Numbered from the stretch's first letter, positions 27,820-36,927 are shown. The stretch: 64,000 nucleotides of DNA from DASPHG01 sp963748315 (GCA_963748315.1 CAVVIK010000005.1:623902-687901), one strand, 5' to 3'. Numbers and translations: made by a program. The notes: generated by a model not told the origin, from the sequence alone.

Positions 27820-29639
27820 GGGACCGGATCCGCTCCTTCTGGCTGCTGCTGCGAGGCGAGGACCAGCGTGCGCGCAAGCTGCGCGGCCTGCTTCAGCTGC
27901 TGCGCCCCTACCGCGGCAAGGTCGCGCTCATGTTCGTCGCGCTTCTTCTCGCGACGGCCGCGTCGCTCGTGCCGCCCTATCTCGCGGGCCGGGCGATCGA
28001 CGACGGCATCCGCGCGAAGGACGCCGACTTCCTGACGGTGGTCTTGATCGTGTTCATCGCCGCGGCGCTGATCAACTGGGTCGCGACCTACGCCCAGACC
28101 TACCTCGTCAACTGGGTCGGCCAACGCGCGCTGCAGGACCTGCGCGAGCGGATCTTCTCGCACCTCCAGCGTCTGTCGATCGGCTTCTACTCGCGCAACA
28201 AGACCGGCGTCCTGATCTCGCGCCTGACGAATGACGTCCAAGCGCTCGACCAGCTCGTGACCGACGGGGTCGTCACGCTCTTCTCCTCCACCCTGACGCT
28301 GCTCGGCACTGCGGCAATCCTGCTCTTCCTCGACGCCGAGCTCGCGCTGATCACGTTCCTGACGTTCCCGGTGCTCGCCGTGGGCAGCGTCGCGTTCCGG
28401 CTCGCGTCGGCCGGCGCCTACCGGCTTACGCGCGAGAAGATCGCGCAGATCACGGCGTACCTGCAGGAGACGCTGTCGGGCATCCGGATCGTGCGCGCGT
28501 TCGGGCAGGAGCCGCGCCACCTCGAGCAGTTCTCGCAGCTGAACGACGAGAACCGCGACGCGAACATGAAGACCGTCTACCTCAACGCGGCGTACTTCCC
28601 GTCCGTCGAGCTGCTGTCGGCCGTCGCGACCGCGGCGATCCTGCTGTACGGCGGCAACCAGGTGGTCGATGGCAACGGGGTGACGATCGGCGTGCTCGCC
28701 TCGTTCGTCTTCTACCTGCAGAGCTTCTTCGATCCGATCCAGCAGCTGTCGCAGCTCTACACCACGTACCAGGCCGGCATGGCCGCGCTCGACAAGGTGT
28801 TCGAGCTGCTCGACGAGGAGCCGGACCTCCAGGACGCGCCGGGTGCGGTCGAGCTCCCGCGCGTGCGCGGCGACATCAGGTTCGAGGACGTCTGCTTCTC
28901 CTACGGCACTGCTGGCGGGGTGACCCCCTCCGGGGGCACCCCGCGCAGTGACCTCGCGATCTGCAATCTCGACCTCGAGATCCCGCCAGGTCAGACGGTT
29001 GCGCTCGTGGGCGCCACCGGCGCCGGCAAGTCCACCTTCGCGAAGCTGATCGCGCGCTTCTACGACCCGCTGTCGGGCCGTGTGCTCGTGGACGGCCACG
29101 ATCTGCGCACGGTCACCGAGCGCTCGCTGCGCTCACAGCTCGGGATCGTGCCCCAGGAGGGCTTCCTGTTCTCGGGCACTGTGCGCGACAACATCGCCTT
29201 CGGCCGCGCCGACGCGACCGACGAGGAGGTCGTCGAGGCGGCGCGCGCCGTCGGCGCGCATGAGCTGATCGAGCGGATGCCGGACGGCTACGACACCGAG
29301 GTCGGTGAACGCGGTGGCCACCTGTCTGCGGGCGAGCGGCAGCTGATCGCTTTCGCGCGTGCCGCGATCGCCGACCCGCGCATCCTCATCCTCGACGAGG
29401 CGACCTCGAACGTCGACGTCAGGACCGAGGCGCGGATCGAGCAGGGGCTGCGCCGCCTGCTCGCCGGCCGGACAGCGATCGTGATCGCGCACCGGCTCTC
29501 GACGATCCGCCAGGCGGGCCGCATCGTCGTCCTCGACAAGGGCGAGATCGCGGAGCAGGGAACGCACGAGGAGCTCCTCGCGAAGAACGGCCATTACGCA
29601 CGGCTGTACCGCGACTGGGCCGAGCAGTCCGCGGCCTGA
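27816..29639 (+). CDS. Heterodimeric ABC exporter half, canonical catalytic site
   Basis: Partner of the preceding gene, 607 residues, starting at GTG 27816 (GTGA overlap). It has six membrane spans and an ATPase with Walker A GATGAGKSTFAK, Walker B ILILDEATSNVD (catalytic Glu present) and H-loop IAHRLST. The signature is LSAGERQLIAFA, a variant usual in the active half of heterodimers. Between FSYG and LDLEIPPG there are about 18 extra residues (TAGGVTPSGGTPRSDLAI) encoded by a GC-rich palindrome at 28915-28944. The paired asymmetry points to a BmrCD/TM287-288-like exporter. Confidence 0.9.
   Translation: MRDRIRSFWLLLRGEDQRARKLRGLLQLLRPYRGKVALMFVALLLATAASLVPPYLAGRAIDDGIRAKDADFLTVVLIVFIAAALINWVATYAQTYLVNWVGQRALQDLRERIFSHLQRLSIGFYSRNKTGVLISRLTNDVQALDQLVTDGVVTLFSSTLTLLGTAAILLFLDAELALITFLTFPVLAVGSVAFRLASAGAYRLTREKIAQITAYLQETLSGIRIVRAFGQEPRHLEQFSQLNDENRDANMKTVYLNAAYFPSVELLSAVATAAILLYGGNQVVDGNGVTIGVLASFVFYLQSFFDPIQQLSQLYTTYQAGMAALDKVFELLDEEPDLQDAPGAVELPRVRGDIRFEDVCFSYGTAGGVTPSGGTPRSDLAICNLDLEIPPGQTVALVGATGAGKSTFAKLIARFYDPLSGRVLVDGHDLRTVTERSLRSQLGIVPQEGFLFSGTVRDNIAFGRADATDEEVVEAARAVGAHELIERMPDGYDTEVGERGGHLSAGERQLIAFARAAIADPRILILDEATSNVDVRTEARIEQGLRRLLAGRTAIVIAHRLSTIRQAGRIVVLDKGEIAEQGTHEELLAKNGHYARLYRDWAEQSAA
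28915..28944. repeat. In-frame palindromic insertion inside an ABC exporter gene
   Basis: GCGGGGTGACCCCC (28915-28928) pairs with GGGGGCACCCCGC (28932-28944), with one unpaired A and a TCC loop. It lies exactly where the protein has a surplus Gly/Pro/Thr loop just before the ATPase Walker A region, and it keeps the frame. It resembles a REP-type element tolerated within a coding region. Confidence 0.6.
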
Positions 29640-29647
29640 CCGGCCGG

Positions 29648-30169
29648 CTAGTAGCCGGACGATGAGGAGTCGTCGTCGCTCGACTCGTCCTCGCCGCCGC
29701 TGTCCTCGGCCGTGCCCGTCGCCCCTGCGACCCTGAGCTCACCGACCATGCCCTGCTCCTTGTGGTCGTCGATCGGGCAGTACAGCTCGTACACGCCCTT
29801 CGGGAGGTCGACCTTCAGGGTCGCGCTGTCTCCAGCCGCGATGTCCTCGGTCTCCTCCTCGATGTCGCCGCCCTCGACCTCGAGCGCGTGGGTGATCGAG
29901 CCGTCGTTCGTGACGTCGAACTCGACGACGCCCGCCTTGTCGACGCTCGGACGTCAGCCGGGTCGATCTAGAACTCGGTCTCGCTCAGACTTGACCGTCT
30001 CGCCAGCCGGTCCGGTCGGCGCCGGCGTCGTCTGTTCCTCCTGTGTGCCGGTTCCGGTTCCGGTGCCGGTGCCGGCGCTCTCCTCGTCGTCGTCCTCACC
30101 ACATGCAGCAAGGCCGAGGCCCAGGGCGAGGACGGCGGCGGTCACTGCGAAAAGACTCTTCCCCTTCAA
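29648..30169 (-). CDS. Cupredoxin-like copper lipoprotein, frameshifted
   Basis: TTG 30167-30169, with GAGGAG just upstream, begins a lipoprotein signal (KGKSLFAVTAAVLALGLG, lipobox before CGEDDDEE). A GT-repeat linker follows. The frame then breaks near 29,985, where it also reads an in-frame TAG, and again near 29,955. The rest is a cupredoxin: AGVVEFDVTNDGSITHALEV and GVYELYCPIDDHKEQGM, giving candidate copper ligands His, Cys, His and Met. A Ser/Asp tail ends at TAG 29648-29650. Probable periplasmic or surface electron carrier. The stop faces the ABC gene stop across 8 bp. Confidence 0.75.
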
Positions 30170-30265
30170 GGTGCTCCTCCTCAGTCGGCGACCTTGTTCC
30201 GCACCGGAAGGTAGCGAGAGGACCACAAGTGCTCGGCCTATACTCGGCGTCGCCTATTGGGCCTA

Positions 30266-30337
30266 TGGGGAATGGTGTAATCGGCAGCACGCGACACTCT
30301 GGATGTCGAAGTTGGGGTTCGAGTCCCTGTTCCCCAG
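30266..30337 (+). tRNA. tRNA-Gln (CTG)
   Basis: Acceptor TGGGGAA (30266-30272) pairs with TTCCCCA (30330-30336), and G is the discriminator. Anticodon stem CGACA/TGTCG has loop CTCTGGA and anticodon CTG at 30299-30301. The T-arm reads GGGGTTCGAGTCCC. The terminal U-A pair and the anticodon fit tRNA-Gln. The gene abuts the stop of the convergent flavoprotein gene. Confidence 0.95.
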
Positions 30338-31570
30338 TTAGAGGTCGCCGAGGTCGGTTCCGGCGTCCGCCAGCTTTTCCCGATCCGGCGCCGTCTTCTC
30401 CCTGATGAAGCGCCGGGCGTGCTCGAGGTCGTCCGAGCGGCCCACCGTTAGCGCGGCCGTGACGGCGCCTGAGCCCGGGTCGACGTAGAAGGCGGTGAAG
30501 TCGCCGTCGTCCATCGAGCCGCGGATCACCGTGTCGCCGCTCCCCGGGCCGACGTACTCGCTCGACGCCCAGTCCGCGAGGTCGGAGAAGAAGTACGGGA
30601 TCTCCTCGTGTGGAACATCCTGGCCGAGCATGTTCAGCGCGGCCGTCTTTCCCTGATTGAAGGCGACGTCCCAGTGCTCGATCCGGAGCCGGCGGCCGTG
30701 GACGACCGAGTCGTAGTCGCAGATGTCGCCCGCGGCGTAGATGCCGGGGACTGAGGTCTCGAGCCGCGAGGAGCAGAGCACGCCCCCGCTCTCGCCGAGG
30801 TCGAGCCCCGCCGCCTTCGCGAGCGTCACGTCGGGGATCACACCGGCCCCGATCACGACGCACTCCGCCTCTAGCGACAGGCCGCTCTCGGTCACCACGT
30901 GCGTGACCCGGCCGTCCGAGCCCTCGAACCGCGCGAGCGACTGACCACCGTGGATCTCGATCCCATGCTCCTCGAGCACGCGCTGGAAGAAGCCGCCGAC
31001 CTCCGGCCCGTACACCCGCTCGAACGTCACGTCCTCCTGCATCACGATCGTGCACTTGTTGCCGCGGGCGGTCAGGGTCGCCGCCACCTCGCAGCCGATG
31101 TACGAGCCGCCGATCATCACGACGTGCTCGGCGTCCGACGCATCGCGCGCGATCGAATCCGAAGTGGGAATCGTGCGCAGGTAATGAATCCCGTCAAGGT
31201 CGGCGTGCTCGGCGCGCAACCGGCGCACGTTTGCCCCGGTGGCGAGCAGCGCCTTTTCGAACGCGACCTCGTCGCCGTTCGAGAGCTTCGCTTTCCGGCC
31301 CTCTGCGTCGAGCTTGATCACGCTTGTGCGCGTCATGAGGTCGATCTTCTGCTCGCCCCACCACTCGTCCGGGCGGAACAGGATCTCCTCGCGGGATTCC
31401 TTACCGCCGAGATACGTCTTCGACAGCGGCGGCCGGTTGTACGGCGGGTCGTTCTCGCGGCCGACCAGGAGGATCGAGCCCTCCCCGCCCGCCTCGCGCA
31501 GCCAGCGGGCGCAGTTGGCGGCGGCCAGACCGCCGCCGATCAGGAGATGGTCGACCGAGCGCTCCGCCAC
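30338..31570 (-). CDS. FAD/NAD(P)-dependent oxidoreductase, ferredoxin/rubredoxin reductase-like
   Basis: 410 residues with an N-terminal FAD site (HLLIGGGLAAANCARWL), the RPPLSK motif of this family, ALLATGANVRRL, a second Rossmann site for NAD(P) (VVMIGGSYIGCEVAATL) and the FAD-contact GIYAAGDICDY, followed by a C-terminal reductase domain (IEHWDVAFNQG). It probably passes electrons from NAD(P)H to a small redox partner, such as a ferredoxin or a monooxygenase system; the partner is not in the window. The start is GTG 31568-31570, 7 bp after the trkA stop. It is the last gene of the potassium-type operon. Confidence 0.88.
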   Translation of the reverse strand: MAERSVDHLLIGGGLAAANCARWLREAGGEGSILLVGRENDPPYNRPPLSKTYLGGKESREEILFRPDEWWGEQKIDLMTRTSVIKLDAEGRKAKLSNGDEVAFEKALLATGANVRRLRAEHADLDGIHYLRTIPTSDSIARDASDAEHVVMIGGSYIGCEVAATLTARGNKCTIVMQEDVTFERVYGPEVGGFFQRVLEEHGIEIHGGQSLARFEGSDGRVTHVVTESGLSLEAECVVIGAGVIPDVTLAKAAGLDLGESGGVLCSSRLETSVPGIYAAGDICDYDSVVHGRRLRIEHWDVAFNQGKTAALNMLGQDVPHEEIPYFFSDLADWASSEYVGPGSGDTVIRGSMDDGDFTAFYVDPGSGAVTAALTVGRSDDLEHARRFIREKTAPDREKLADAGTDLGDL

Positions 31571-31577
31571 GAAGCCG

Positions 31578-32255
31578 CTACGCCGCTTCCCCGCGCGCCG
31601 GCGACTGGAAGCGCGCGGCCACCTGGTCCTCGAGCCCGGTGTCGAGCACGAGCAGGACCTCGTCGCCCGCCTCGATCAGCGAGTCGGCGAGCGGGACGAA
31701 GCCCGTGCCGTCGCGCATGATCGCGATCACGAGCGACCCGTCGGGAAGGCCAAGGTCCTTGACGATCTTTCCCGCTGCCTGCGAGTCGGCCGCCACCTCG
31801 AGCTCGATGATCTCGAGCCGCTCCTGCGGCAGGTCGAGCAGGTGGAGCGGGCCGTACTGCGGCACCTCGTGCTCGATCAGCCGCAGGATCAGGTCGGTCG
31901 CCGACACGGCGGGCTTGATGCCGAGCAGCTCGAAGTGCTGGAGGTTGCGCGGGTTGTTGCAGCGCGCGATGACGCGCTCGACGCCGTACTTCTCGCGCGC
32001 GACCTGACAGATCAGGATGTTGTCCTCGTCGTCGCCGGTCACGGCGATCACCATGTCGGCGCGCTCGATCCCGCCGCGCTCGAGGACCCACAGCTCGGAA
32101 CCGTCGCCGTACTGGACCGCGTGCTCGAGCTCGTCCTCGACCGTCGCGTAGCGCCCGGCGTCGGACTCGATCACGGTCAGCTCGTGGGCCTTCCCGAGCA
32201 GCTCTCTGGCGAGGTTCCAGCCGACCTTGCCCGCTCCGACGATGAGGACGTACAT
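31578..32255 (-). CDS. TrkA-type RCK protein with N and C domains
   Basis: 226 residues: an RCK_N Rossmann domain (MYVLIVGAGKVGWNLARELL, ESDAGRYA, VIAVTGDDEDNILICQVA) and a C-terminal RCK_C domain (GSLVIAIMRDGTGFVPLADS). Such proteins bind NAD(H) or ATP/ADP and gate potassium transporters from the cytoplasmic side. ATG 32253-32255 is the family start. It is 4 bp downstream of a second RCK gene, the same pair layout as ceoB/ceoC of mycobacteria. Confidence 0.9.
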   Translation of the reverse strand: MYVLIVGAGKVGWNLARELLGKAHELTVIESDAGRYATVEDELEHAVQYGDGSELWVLERGGIERADMVIAVTGDDEDNILICQVAREKYGVERVIARCNNPRNLQHFELLGIKPAVSATDLILRLIEHEVPQYGPLHLLDLPQERLEIIELEVAADSQAAGKIVKDLGLPDGSLVIAIMRDGTGFVPLADSLIEAGDEVLLVLDTGLEDQVAARFQSPARGEAA

Positions 32256-32259
32256 GGCG

Positions 32260-32688
32260 TTAGGCCGCGGCCTCCCGGACCGCCTCGGTGAGCATGTCGA
32301 TCGCGACGGCCGTCGGGCAGATGGTCTGAAGCCCATGCTCCCCGTACCACGTGGCGCGCGCGGGGTCGAGCACGCGGACGACGACCTTCGGCACGTTGTA
32401 GCGGCGCTGGGCGATCTGGGCGACGACCAGGTTCGTGTTGTCGCCGTCGGTGGACGCGACGAACGCATCTGCGCGCTCGATCCCGGCCTCGATCAGCGCG
32501 TCCATCTCGATCGCGGTGCCGACGGTGAACATGCCGCCGCTCTCCTCCCAGGATTGCTGGGACCCGCGTTCGAGCAGGGCGATCGCTTCCGGGTCCTCGT
32601 CGAGGACCGAAACGTCGTGGCCGTCGGCAAGCATTGCCTTCGCCACGGTCGAGCCCACGCGCCCGCATCCAACTATCAAGACGAACAC
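32260..32688 (-). CDS. TrkA-type RCK_N-only protein
   Basis: 142 residues covering only the nucleotide-binding RCK_N domain: FVLIVGCGRVGSTVAKAML, LDEDPEA, ADAFVASTDGDNTNLVVAQIA and VVRVLDPARA. It lacks the RCK_C ligand domain found in the following gene, so it probably forms a hetero-oligomer with it. It is followed after 4 bp by the longer RCK gene and preceded by an APC-Usp permease gene. Intact. Confidence 0.9.
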   Translation of the reverse strand: MFVLIVGCGRVGSTVAKAMLADGHDVSVLDEDPEAIALLERGSQQSWEESGGMFTVGTAIEMDALIEAGIERADAFVASTDGDNTNLVVAQIAQRRYNVPKVVVRVLDPARATWYGEHGLQTICPTAVAIDMLTEAVREAAA

Positions 32689-32709
32689 GTAGCGGGACTC
32701 TAGCGGGGG

Positions 32710-34650
32710 CTAGGGCATGACAACTTCGCGTTCGGCTGGCTCGCCCGCGGGCGGCGCGGTGAGGATCACACGGCAAGGGGCCTTTTCGACCACGTAACGA
32801 GTCATCTCGCCGACGTAGCGGTCGCGCGGACCGCCGCGGCCGCCGAGCAAGGCGCCCCCTCGCATGCGCGTTGGCTCCTCCGCCGCAAGGACGATCGCCT
32901 CGACTCCGCGGCGGCGAGCCTCCTCGACGATGCCCGCGCCGATCGAGCGGGCACGCGCCGTCGCCGGCGCCACCTCAACCCCCTCGTATTCCTCGCCCAC
33001 CTCCTTGGCCCGGCGGAGAGCGCGCTTCGCCCGCTCGATCTGCTCGTCGGGCACGCGCGCGTCGATCGGCAGCGACATGGGGATCTCGAGCACGTATATG
33101 GCCTCGATCACCGTTCCGCCCTCGCCCTCGGCAGCCTCGTCCGCGGCCAGCCGCCCGGCGGTCCCGACGATGTCGTCGTCGAGCGGGCTGCCGAAGACCG
33201 GGACGAGGATCGACCCGTACTCGACCCCGGTCCCGCGCTCCTGGAGCGCGGTCGCCGGGATCGTGAAGCGCTTGCGCAGCGGCTTGTCCTGGCTGCGCCG
33301 GTAGATCACGTAGAGCAGCAGCCCGCCGGCGAGCCATGCCGCGCCGCCGTAGCGGGCGCCCTCGTGCAGGATCACTACGCTCACCCACGCCGCGACCGCC
33401 ATCACGAAGCCGACCACCGCCGGGAGCGGGAGCGAGCCGTTCCTGAACTTGATCGACAGCGGCATCCGGTACGGCCGGCGGGCGGTCGCCTCGCGGAACC
33501 GCAGCCTGATCACCGACGCGTGCGCGATCGCGAACGCGACCGTCGCGCCGAACGCGAACGTGCCCGCGAGGAAGTCGAGGTCGGACGTGAGCACGAGCCC
33601 GAAAGTGAGCGCCCCGCACACCGAGATCGCAACCCACGGAGTCGATCGGCGCGGGTGGAGCCGGCCGATCGCACTCGGAATCTGGCGGTTCGTTGCCAGC
33701 GAGTAGGAGAGCCGCGAGACGCCCATCATGTTCGCGACGGTCGCTTGGACCAGCACCACCGTCGCGACACCGCCGAGCACGTAGCGCAGGACGTTGTCGA
33801 ACTCGTCGTACGCCGAGACGACCCCGAGCAGCGGCGCCTCGTGGTACTGCTCGCCAAGCGCTGTCAGGCCGCCGACGACGGGCAGCGCCATCAGCGCGAC
33901 GAGCGAGACCCCGAACAGGACCACGAAGGCGGTGGCCGCGCTGACGCCGATGACACGCGACATTTGCTTCCGGTTCGGGCGGATCTCTCCGGCCACGCCC
34001 GATGCGGCTTCGAGGCCCGTGAGCGCGAGCCCTGCAACCACGGCCCCGAACGCCAGGTCGTCCCACTCGGGGCTCTCGCCGAGCTCGATGCCCTCGTGGA
34101 GCGCCGACCAGTCCCACACCGTCACGACGCCGATCACGATGACGGCGAGCAGGACCAGGACATTGACGACCCCGAAGCGGAGCAGCAGCCCCAGCCGGTT
34201 GGCGTTCAGCCCATGCAGGTTGATCAGGACCGCCCAGCCGATCACAGCCGCCGCGATCACGTGCTCGACCCCCGCGTCGCCCGCGTGGCCCCAGAACGGG
34301 GCCAGGTAGTCGGGGACCGCGAACGCGCACAGCGCCATCACGATCAGGTAGTCGAGGACGATGCCCCAGCCGGCGATGAAGCTCCACAGCTCGTCGAACG
34401 CGTAGCGCGCGAAGGTCGATGCTCCTCCGCGCTCGGGGTGCAGCGAGTTCGCCTCGACGTAGGTGAGCATCGTCACCACGAAGAAGACGCCTGCGCCGAT
34501 ATAGGCGAGCGGCGTCAGACCGAGCGCCCGCTCCGCGACGATTCCGAGCGTGACGTAAATCGACGCGCCGATCGCGCTGACGGCGACCGCGTAGATCGCG
34601 GGCGTGCCGACGATGCGTGCGAGCCGGCCCTCGATCGGCAGGAACAGCAT
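32710..34650 (-). CDS. APC-superfamily permease with C-terminal universal-stress (Usp) domain, 5' end uncertain
   Basis: 646 residues: 12 or so membrane spans of the APC fold (SIYVTLGIVAERALGLTP, YVEANSLHPERGGASTFAR, GLEAASGVAGEIRPNRKQ) and a cytoplasmic Usp-like domain from about residue 470 (GSILVPVFGSPLDDDIV, CRVILTAPPAGE). Such APC-Usp proteins include KimA-type potassium importers, and the two RCK genes next door favour potassium. The listed ATG is internal: ATG 34709-34711 overlaps the previous gene's TGA and would add RLHRPARLARLESLRG if one base were corrected in the G-run near 34,672. Confidence 0.85.
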   Translation of the reverse strand: MLFLPIEGRLARIVGTPAIYAVAVSAIGASIYVTLGIVAERALGLTPLAYIGAGVFFVVTMLTYVEANSLHPERGGASTFARYAFDELWSFIAGWGIVLDYLIVMALCAFAVPDYLAPFWGHAGDAGVEHVIAAAVIGWAVLINLHGLNANRLGLLLRFGVVNVLVLLAVIVIGVVTVWDWSALHEGIELGESPEWDDLAFGAVVAGLALTGLEAASGVAGEIRPNRKQMSRVIGVSAATAFVVLFGVSLVALMALPVVGGLTALGEQYHEAPLLGVVSAYDEFDNVLRYVLGGVATVVLVQATVANMMGVSRLSYSLATNRQIPSAIGRLHPRRSTPWVAISVCGALTFGLVLTSDLDFLAGTFAFGATVAFAIAHASVIRLRFREATARRPYRMPLSIKFRNGSLPLPAVVGFVMAVAAWVSVVILHEGARYGGAAWLAGGLLLYVIYRRSQDKPLRKRFTIPATALQERGTGVEYGSILVPVFGSPLDDDIVGTAGRLAADEAAEGEGGTVIEAIYVLEIPMSLPIDARVPDEQIERAKRALRRAKEVGEEYEGVEVAPATARARSIGAGIVEEARRRGVEAIVLAAEEPTRMRGGALLGGRGGPRDRYVGEMTRYVVEKAPCRVILTAPPAGEPAEREVVMP

Positions 34651-34707
34651 CGCGGAGCAGCCCCCTGAGCGACTCGAGCCGTGCCAACCGAGCCGGACGG
34701 TGGAGTC

Positions 34708-34888
34708 TCATCGGTCGCCTGCCAGGTAGAAGCCGGCCGGCCCCCAGCAGCACGAACGCGACGCCCACGACGATCCCCAGGGCGAGCCCGCCGCCTCCGC
34801 GCACCAGGGTGGTGACGATCAGCACCACGCCGAGGCCGCAGATCGCCGCGGCCAACACCCGGGTCGACTGGCGATAGGCACGGTGCAC
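34708..34888 (-). CDS. Small two-span membrane protein, one frameshift
   Basis: From GTG 34886-34888 the sequence reads HRAYRQSTRVLAAAICGLG, then two membrane segments (VVLIVTTLV and LALGIVVGVAFVLLGAG). With one C removed near 34,730 it ends RFYLAGDR and TGA at 34708-34710, which makes an ATGA overlap with the APC gene. That clean coupling is why I accept the frameshift. Unknown function; as a neighbour of two APC-Usp genes it could be an accessory subunit. Confidence 0.55.
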
Positions 34889-34896
34889 GCGGGGGA

Positions 34897-36640
34897 TTAT
34901 GCGCTCTCGACCAGCGGCTCGGACTCGATGATCACCCGGCACGGGCGCTCCTCGAGCACCGTCTCGAGTGTGCGGCCGAACAGCGAGGTTCCCGGACGCT
35001 TGCGCGGCCGCGGCATGACGATCGCGCGTGCCTCGATGTCAACCGCCTCGTCCACCACGCGCCGGCCCGCCTGGCCGGGCCTCACCTTCTCCCAGTGACC
35101 GGTCACGCGCCGGCCTCCGAGGACGCGCGCGGAGTCGATCACCTCCTGCGCAAGCGACTCCTGCTCGGGCAGCGGCGCGTCGATCGGCGAGCTGTTCGGC
35201 ACCGTGATCGTGACGAGCACGTGGATGCCACGCCGGCGCCGCGCCGCCATGCGCACGGCGGTCCGTACCGCGTTGGCCGAGTAGTGCGAGTCCTCGAACG
35301 CGACAAGGACGGACCGGTACTCGACCTCGTGCTCGACAATCGGCTTGGGGATGACGATCTTGTGCGTCTCCCGCACATCCAGCCCGAGGCGCTTTCGGTA
35401 CAGGACGTAGCTCGTCACGCCCACCGCAAGCCAGATCGAACCGAAGACGAGCGTCTCGAAGTTCAGCGCGGTCACGACGATCCACGCCGTGATCGTCCCG
35501 AACGCGCCGACGATCGCGAACAGAGGCAGGTCGTATCCGCGGATGCGCAGATTTCCGGGGCCACGGAACGGGCGGTCGTGATCCGGCTGCGTCGATGCGC
35601 AACCTGATCAAGGCGAGATGCGCAATCGAGAACGACAGCATCGCGCCGAACGCGTACACGGTGCCGAGGAACTCCTCCTGGCCAGGCACGATCGTCACGC
35701 ATGCGACGACGCCGAACAGGGCCAGTGCTATGTACGGCGTACGAAACCGCGGGTGCAGCCGGCGTACCGCCTCGGGCAGCTGGCGGTACTGGCCCATCGA
35801 GTAGGACAGCCGCGAGACGCCGATCAGTCCTGCGTTCGTCGCAATGAACAGGATCGTCGCGGCGAGGATTCCGACGTAAATCTCCGCCGGGTGCTGAAGC
35901 GAGCCGAGGTCGAGATTCTCGACGACGCCCAGGATCGGGTCGCCTGCAAACTCGTTAGCCAACGCGGTCTCGCCGTTCTCCACCGGCATCGCGGAGAGGG
36001 CGACGGCCGGGAGGAACGCGTAGATCGCGATCACAGCCGCGACCACCGCCCCCATGGCGCGCGGAATCGTCTCGCCGTAGTCCCGCGCCTCCTCTGCCAT
36101 GTTCGAGATCGTCTCGATCCCCGTGTAGGCGACCATCCCGACCGGGATCGCGATCAGGAAGTCGCCGACGGTCGGATAGGTGCCGAAGTCGACGTTGTCG
36201 ACAAGCGTCTCAGGGGATAGAACCAGCACCACGCCGATGACCACGAGCACGAGCTGGGTGAAGAAGTCCGCGAGCGCGAGAAAGACGTTCAGTCCCGCCG
36301 CTTCGCGAACGCCGAAGATGTTCACCACGACCAGCAGCAGCACCACGGCGATGCCGGCGACGATGTCGGCCGGCGACTCCCCGAGGGGCTCCCAGAAAAC
36401 GCCCAGATAGTGCGGCACGAAGAACGCCGAGATGGCAACCGTGATGATGTAGTTGAGCATCTGGCCCCACGCCGCGAAGAAGGACCAGAACTCGTTGAAC
36501 GCACGCCGCGCAAACGACGACGAGCCCCGGCCTCCGGGTACATCGTCGTCGCCTCCGTGTACGTGGCGGCCGTGCACATGAAGATGACGCCGCTGATCAT
36601 GAAGACGATCGGCGTCATGAAGATCCCGAAGGAGGTCACG
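34897..36640 (-). CDS. Second APC permease with C-terminal Usp domain, N-terminus lost at the chimeric join, two frameshifts
   Basis: It is paralogous to the 32710-34650 gene. Membrane part: TPIVFMISGVIFMCTAATY, TEATTMYPEAG (frameshift near 36,534), SSSFARRAFNEFWSFFAAWG and GIETISNMAEEARDYGET. It slips frame again near 35,585, then continues with the last span and the Usp domain (YRSVLVAFEDSHYSANAV, CRVIIESEPLVESA) to TAA 34897-34899. The first 50-60 residues, including TM1, are missing because the upstream sequence belongs to a BNR-repeat protein from the other half of the contig. Confidence 0.8.
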
Positions 36641-36660
36641 GCATAGACCCGGCCCGGCGC
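36605..36660. other. Probable chimeric junction between two genomes
   Basis: One minus-strand frame passes from a secreted BNR-repeat protein (TWTAASRGLSKEVYDLAASP, then APGRVYAV) straight into an APC permease (TPIVFMISGVIF). The BNR protein lacks its remaining repeats and the permease lacks its first membrane span. Gene content, gene style and frameshift density all change here. The short shared stretch around VYAVTS/FGIFMT hides the exact join. Confidence 0.75.
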
Positions 36661-36927
36661 CGCGGGGCTGGCTGCGAGGTCGTACACTTCCTTGCTCAGG
36701 CCGCGGCTGGCCGCCGTCCACGTGCGTCCGTTGTCGGCGCTGCGGAAGACGCCCGATTTCTTCGTGCCCGCCCAGGCCGTGCGTCCGTTGGAGGAGAACG
36801 CCAGGGCCGTGACGCCGCCGCCTTTCGGGCCGATGGAGGTCCAGCGGTTGACCCCCGCCTGGAGGGGCGCGGCGGCAAGAAGGGCGAAACACAGGAGCAA
36901 GAAGGGAAGGACGGGATGTAAGCGCAT
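36620..36927 (-). pseudogene. BNR/sortilin-type repeat protein, N-terminal fragment
   Basis: ATG 36925-36927 starts a Sec signal peptide (RLHPVLPFLLLCFALLAAA) and mature WTSIGPKGGGVTALAFSSNG. Then come an Asp-box repeat (GVFRSADNGRTWTAAS) and the start of the next blade (VYDLAASPAAPGRVYAV). These are the seven-bladed propeller BNR repeats of secreted glycosidase-like or adhesive proteins. Only about 100 residues remain before the sequence turns into an APC permease. Divergent from the gene at 37052. Confidence 0.75.

Noticed and set aside
32975..34942. 655-residue open frame on the minus strand
   Set aside because: Only its first 60 codons (a two-span membrane protein) look real; the rest is an out-of-frame shadow of the APC-Usp gene, composed mostly of Arg, Ala, Gly and Pro.
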